Source: Hetaerina americana
Lineage: Eukaryota > Arthropoda > Insecta > Odonata > Calopterygidae
Length of the DNA: 64,000 nucleotides
Direction of reading: 5' to 3'
Assembly: GCA_022747635.1 (NCBI GenBank)
Contig: JAKTNV010000407.1
Coordinates: 98,823-162,822, forward strand
Part shown: positions 58,673-64,000 of the stretch, piece after piece
How the letters are laid out: the number at the start of each line of letters is the position of its first letter
Position numbering within the stretch: position 1 is the stretch's first letter
Notes under the pieces: generated by a model
What the model was told of the DNA's origin: nothing
Seen by the model: only the letters and a program-made list of their open reading frames with translations
Databases searched by the model: none
Program-made: the position numbers and the translations under genes

Positions 58673-58746
<74 letters not shown>
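58673..58746. repeat. TA dinucleotide microsatellite
   Basis: An uninterrupted (TA)n run of about 37 units after ACATACATACA. Confidence 0.9.
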
Positions 58747-58747
<1 letters not shown>

Positions 58748-58749
58748 CA

Positions 58750-60288
58750 TATATGAACATGAGGCCAAGTGGTTAAAAGGTTAATCTGCAAACTGTAATA
58801 AACATGAAAGTTGGTTTGCTAGGTTGCAATAGATTTCACCCAGTACTAAACCTGACTGGGGAATTCACACTTCTGGGTAAGGGAGCCAGTCCCTTTCCCT
58901 GTTCCAGAGAAAAGACTTGGCAAGCCAAGACAAAATTACAGTTATTTAATATAAAAAACAATCTGTATGCTTCATATAATATACCATAGCCAAAACTAGT
59001 GAATAACATAACCCTTGGTTCACTGACATGTGTTGCCATATCAATGGTTATTGATTTATTTTTTGCTTTTGATTAATAGCAGCAGCATGAAAGTTGTATG
59101 TTGACCTTTTAAAGAATTTCTTCCCTAATGATATATATTTTTTAATGTTCTCATTATCTTTTTCAAGTTCAGGAATGGCTTGTTTTTCTTCTCAAAGTTC
59201 CTGACCAAAATATATTTTCTTGAAAAAAAAATATTAAAAATAAGGATATGACCTCTTAATAATACTGCGCTAATAATTAGGTTCACACATTTGAATATAA
59301 GACTTGGTGTTAGTTGAATTAAACCATCACTAACTAAATTGACCATTTTTTCATGAAATAATTGATCATGATTGAACTCATTATTTTATTCAATGCTAAG
59401 TATTGTCATTTGCATAGATCCCATTTTACTTTTTAAAGTATAGCCTTTTTAATGACTGTTTTTTATCTTGTGCAATTTGTTGAAAGCATTAAAATGTAAT
59501 GTTTTTATTTAATTTTCTGTTCTTTAGGGAGGAAATTTCCTTCCTTACATGCAATTTTCTTTTCCTGTTTGCTTTTCTTTTAAAGCATAGGAAATATTAT
59601 TATCCCTTCTCAACTTTAATCAACCCTATCCGTTCTTGACTTTTAATGCCTACTTGTTTTAAGTTAACAAAAAGGTATATGTTGGGCTAAAAAGTCCATT
59701 GACATGGTCAAAAATAGGGTGAAATTTTGCACAAGGGTCATAGTTTTCATTCAATGGCAGTTAAAGTTTTAAATTATCAGCGAGAAGAAATAATTTTAAA
59801 AGTACTTAAAAATTATTCTTTGATATGATTTTTTAAAACCACAGAATTGAGCAAAAAGTATCTGTTCACATAAATTGTACCAAATTTCATGCCATTTCCT
59901 GACAATATACTTCTTAAAAAGCTATATATAGAGGCTAAGAAGTATTAAGCCTATATTTTTGTTTTAAGTACAAGTATTTTCAGCGGCCATTCTGGGAAAC
60001 ACTCATTAGAGTAACTATTAAGGTCAGCATTATGTGATGACAGCTGCCTTTTTCCTGAAATTTTAGCATTATCACAGTTGATAGGATGCACAGACAGCCT
60101 GATGAATTTGTATGAAGGAAGACTTTTAAGCATTTGATGGTAAACTTAAATTCATTAATACAATAAGAATGTATCCAAGTATTTTTAAATATAATTAATT
60201 ATGTACAAAAATATGAATATCCCTACTTGAGATGAAAAACTAGTTTATAACTATTTATTGATTATCCTATTTTTCTTAAAATATTAAG
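58750..60288. other. F intron, no gene recognised
   Basis: AT-rich intron sequence up to the finger-exon acceptor ATTAAG|GGAATG. Confidence 0.45.
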
Positions 60289-61067
60289 GGAATGGCCAGA
60301 AGCAAGATGGTACTGGGAAAGATGCTGAAAGTAACCTACTGCACTCTTCTCAACTGTGCGTGCACCTTAAGAAAAGGATAAAATTCTTATGTGATATTTG
60401 CTCAGACGTATTTAAGTGTAAAAATGACATTGCAAGACATATTAAAGTAATGCACCCTCTGGAGAAATATCATCAATGCCAACAGTGCACCAGAAACTTC
60501 CAAAGATTGAGTCAACTCAAAAGCCACATGTTAACACATCCTGTAGAAAGGCCATTTATATGTGGAACATGTTTGAAAAGTTTTTCTCAAAAGTGGATCT
60601 TAAAGAGACACCTGTTCACACATTCTAAGAAGAGACCACATAAATGTAAGGTCTGTGCAAAATCTTTTAAGGAGAAACGTCTCCTTGGGAATCATGTGCT
60701 GACACATTCAGATGAAACGCAGCATAAGTGTGATATATGTTCAAGAGTATTCTCAATGAAAGGAACCCTAAGACAACACATCCTGACACACGCTGCTGAT
60801 ATGAGGCACAAATGTAATATATGTTCTAAAGAATTTTCTCTCAATGGTAAGCTGAATGCGCATATGAATACGCATGTCAGTGTAAGACCATACAAGTGTG
60901 ATATATGCTCAAATGAATTGATTCACCTTAGAAATCAAAAGAGTCACATGTTGAGACACACTAATGAAAGGCTCCACAGATGCAAAATTTGCTCAAAGGC
61001 ATTTCCTGAAAATAGAGATCTAAGGAGACACATTGACACACACCGGCGAGAGGAAATACAAGTGTAA
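60289..61067 (+). pseudogene. F finger exon, open part (eight fingers)
   Basis: In phase with exon 5. It begins NGQKQDGTGKDAES, equivalent to the DYQKQDNAGENAS leader of B. About 22 codons corresponding to finger 1 are deleted in frame. Eight C2H2 units follow from FLCDICSDVF; unit 7 has ELIHLRNQ in place of the usual Phe/Leu core. The frame ends at TAA 61065-61067 after a 2-bp shortage in the linker at about 61037-61043. Confidence 0.8.
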
Positions 61068-61315
61068 CAGTGCTCAAAATCATTTGCTCTAAACAGTAAT
61101 CTGAAGAAGCACTTGTTGTCATATGCTGACGAGAGATCTTACAAGTGTGATTTTTGTCCAAAATCATTCAATCACAAAGATTACCTGGATAATCATCTTC
61201 TGACTCATGCTGCTGAAAAGACTTATAAGTGTTCAATATGTTTGAAGGCATTTGGAATGATAAAAGTAAACTTAGGAGGCATATGAAGTTGCATGGAGAA
61301 GTAAAAACCGACTAG
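61068..61315 (+). pseudogene. F finger exon, three further fingers after the break
   Basis: A one-base shortage near 61069 brings back the original frame: CSKSFALNSNLKKHL, then YKCDFCPKSFNHKDYLDNH, then YKCSICLKAFG. Another one-base shortage near 61257 shifts the last finger (LRRHMKLHG), which would end at TAG 61313-61315. Confidence 0.75.
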
Positions 61316-64000
61316 AGTGCCCTAATATCACCCACATCTATCACCCAAAGAGAACCAAAATGACCAATAATTGAAATGCATTAGAAAACTTAGTACTGTA
61401 TGAAATTTAAAAAGTTGCTTGCATCAACTTCCTTACACTAACCAGATGCCATTATAAACACTAAATTTTACATAAAAATGTTATTGTGTATAGATATTAT
61501 TCTGTTGTTTTACGAATTTCTTAATAAATAACAATATATGATACATCACTTAATACTTTTCTTTTATAATAACATTGATTTCCTAAATACCTCTTTCATG
61601 CCTTAAAACTTAAAATTTCATATTCATTACTGTAACATTCTTTCAATATCATTATCTTTGACAATGGTTTCAAGTAAAAATTCACGTTTTGCATGTAGTA
61701 GAAAAGGAACAACAGTAATGCTTCCATGGCCATGTTTAAACTGTTTAGTCCTTCGTTAACAGTGTTGGGAAGCTGTGGGAATGCAATGTTTTGCTAAAAA
61801 GGAATGGTTGGAATGTGAAGAAGGGTATACACTTCAAAAAACATTTAGAAGAACATTTCAGAAAAAAGCTGACAACACATCTTATATTGATGCTGTACAA
61901 CTTGAACAATATGGGGAGTTTGAAAGAATTCAATTAAAATAACACTTTTATATTAAGGGTCATTAAGGTGTATTTGGGTCAGAACTTTAAGATCCAGAAG
62001 ATAGGGAAGGAGAAGGTAGTTGATGCATTTTAAAATATTTTTCGGGACCCAAAACAATTGAAAATTCAGAGGGATGGGAGGTTGATTTTTAAATATTAAA
62101 TATCAGAAATTTCTTATAGATAGAGGATTAAGATGTTATGCTAGTAATTATCCCGACAAATATTTTCAAATGATTCAATTGAACACTTAAACAAAAAAAT
62201 GTCACGTTCTTAACAAAATACTTGGCGTATAACAACATAAATGTCTTTTCTAAATTGATTTGAAGTTATAACAATATTGTTCATTCCAAATTAGGTAATA
62301 AACCCAATGATGTGATGAAAATTGCATTTACATTCAACAGCAGAAGAACCAAATTCATGGAACCCTTTCAAATATTCAATTTGGTCATCATATGAGGATG
62401 AGCATAGAGCAAATTCTATTTGTAAAATGATACACATGAAATTACCTCAGGGACGTATTTTATGTCACTGGCAAGTGTTGATCCAGACATACCAACTCAC
62501 AAGTTTCAAGACATGAATGGGGAGAATTTCAAGGGTAGTTTCTGTGCTGAAGAATTAGTCAAGGTTAACACTTCTTATGATACAGACTACATGATTACAA
62601 TGTTCTGAGGCATTTAGGGAGTTGTCAACAGCTGAAATATTGGGTTAAGTGCCAGAGATACAATCCTTGAAACTCTTTGGTTCCGGCCTCATCAGTTTGT
62701 AAGATATGAACAAATTTTATCTGATGCTAATTAAATATACATCGATGGGTGTTTTACCCAAAAAATCTCATTTTCAAATGATAATATCACAGTGTAGCGT
62801 TTTGGGGCCAGTGGGTTTGCTGGGATTTTGATTTTATAGATTGAGGTGGTCCATCATGGAGTTGAAGGTTAATATATCATGTCATATAGAAGAGTTAAAA
62901 ATATCACAGCATAATAAGGAGGGAGAACTGCCTGAGGATAACAGATCACACAATGAGAATGGAGTGGTCCAAGATGATTCAGGTAAACAGGGATCAGGTC
63001 AGAATTCTATTAATAGATATATCATTTTTTACTATCCCAAATGGAACTTAGAAAAGTATGGATATCAAAACTATTTATCAACCCACCTGGGGATAAAAGA
63101 GCTAACTTTTTAAGTGAAGTAAAGTATGACATGGATGTACTGGAGATATGGGATAGCATTAGTGGAATAGCTGAGTGAATAAGATAGAACTTGGTGAAAA
63201 TTCGATTGAAAAAACCCTAATATACCTTTTTACTGGGCACATAGGTCATTCATGGATTTTTTATGACACTTCAAAAGACTTGTAGTGCATTAAAAAATAA
63301 AATAAAAAAGTTCCTCTTTTTTCATCTTATACTCTGTATTTCTATGGAAAATTAGGTTTCACAGACAAATTTATAAAATATGTTAATATATTTAACAAAA
63401 AATGAAACTATGGATGGAAGAGGAAAGGGAATTATAAAGTCTTATCCATCAACTATATAAACATTTACAGTAATATTACATAGCCTCAATTCCTGAATGA
63501 TTCACTGAGTAGATGCCTATGAATGGTTAAAACGGAGGTTGATTGACATCAGACATTCAATCCAATGTACTCTTTCCCTGTTGAGACAAACATTGTCTAT
63601 AGTGTGGACATATTCATGACGCATAATATCGGTCAACCTGACTGTCCATGGGGAATCGCAGTAATCAATTGCTTGTTTACATTTTATAAAAATGAGGTAA
63701 TTTTTGTTTATGGTTCATTGGCTTTTGAGGTCATTCTGTCAGCAGATGGATACTTTGCTTCTAATGCCAGACAGTTGAGATAAGAGTTAGGACCAAATTA
63801 AAGCTTGTTTTACCTTCTGATGATTATTGACATTGAGGGAATTATTTTGAAAATGCTTTAAACTATGAGGTTGACACCTGTAGAACACAATTCTGTATTG
63901 TTAGGAGTGCATTGGTTACAGGAGAAGATGGATAGCAAAATTGAGAGACACATTAAATGGAAATCATGGTTTAATGAATAGTTCAGAGATGGAATTATAC
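61316..64000. other. no supported gene; possible exon near 62852-62982
   Basis: AT-rich. One stretch, GAAG|GTTAATATATC to GATTCAG|GTAAACAGG (about 62867-62982), is open, acidic and bounded by plausible splice signals (LPEDNRSHNENGVVQDD). It could be a linker exon of a further gene to the right, but it has no clear match in the window. Confidence 0.3.

Larger units (their letters stand above)
54204..61315 (+). pseudogene. pseudogene F: ZAD C2H2 zinc-finger gene with multiple breaks
   Basis: Plus-strand mirror of gene C: exons 54204-54338, 54514-54683, 55268-55470, 55721-55802, 56086-56209 and from 60289. Exon 2 is 170 nt against 171 in C and stops at TGA 54664-54666. Exon 3 has a TAG. Exon 4 is truncated. 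Exon 6 lacks the first finger and has frame breaks near 61040, 61069 and 61257. The ZAD exon and eight fingers remain open. Either a dead gene or, for the small indels, partly an assembly problem; exon 3 decay favours a true pseudogene. Confidence 0.75.

Noticed and set aside
62841..63113. A gene on the plus strand
   Set aside because: Only one short, possibly exon-like stretch with no homologue in the window; kept as a note, not a gene call.

Overview
The window is eukaryotic nuclear DNA, almost certainly from an insect or close arthropod relative. It is AT-rich, its genes are split by GT-AG introns, and its genes encode ZAD-C2H2 zinc-finger proteins, a class expanded mainly in insects. It is crowded with Penelope-like elements (PLEs), non-LTR elements, a Ty3/Gypsy element, a mariner and a tRNA-derived SINE. 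The order or species cannot be fixed from the sequence. No prokaryotic operons, CRISPR arrays or rRNA genes are present.

The backbone is a cluster of ZAD-ZNF genes that look like three copies of one head-to-head (divergent) pair. Unit 1 (about 0.5-11.9 kb): gene A on the minus strand (ZAD exons 4808-4966 and 4467-4625, linker exon 2468-2581, rest beyond the left edge) diverges from decayed plus-strand relic E1 (ZAD-like exons 7062-7166 and 7613-7707, linker exon 8251-8513). Unit 2 (about 17-46 kb): gene B on the minus strand (ZAD exons 34166-34324 and 33824-33982, linker exons 27481-27582 and 22333-22456, finger exon 17032-18266) diverges from relic E2 (41423-43278). Unit 3 (46.4-61.3 kb): gene C on the minus strand (six exons, 52947 down to 46519) diverges from pseudogene F on the plus strand (54204-61315). 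Exon lengths and phases are conserved: 159/159 nt ZAD exons in A and B, 135/about 171 nt in C and F, and a 124-nt exon just before the finger exon in B, C and F. Units 1 and 2 stay alignable over most of their length, so they are a segmental duplication.

Layered on this are later insertions: an apparently intact young Gypsy element (34975-39808, 5-bp target duplication) in the shared upstream region of B and E2; a 3.3-kb frameshifted non-LTR element (27830-31173, 13-bp target duplication) in a gene B intron; a nearly perfect palindrome of about 690 bp made of PLE-end sequence (25586-26279), also in a gene B intron; a PLE with its 5' half inverted (14291-15880) abutting a broken linker exon; a second PLE with inverted ends (18530-19545); a degenerate mariner (57711-58592) in an intron of F; and a SINE (49311-49602) in an intron of C. 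A relatively GC-rich block (9880-11930), recurring in part at 44.3-45.8 kb, looks like the decayed copy of an unrelated spliced gene.

The likely products are nuclear, sequence-specific DNA-binding proteins: the ZAD would mediate dimerisation and the 13-finger arrays DNA recognition. The minus-strand member of each pair is the better preserved one. Gene C and pseudogene F each carry a 2-bp loss in the CA-rich linker codons between fingers. This is either a mutational hotspot or an assembly error and should be checked first. All gene models are hand-built from homology between copies, exon phase and splice signals; no transcript evidence was available.
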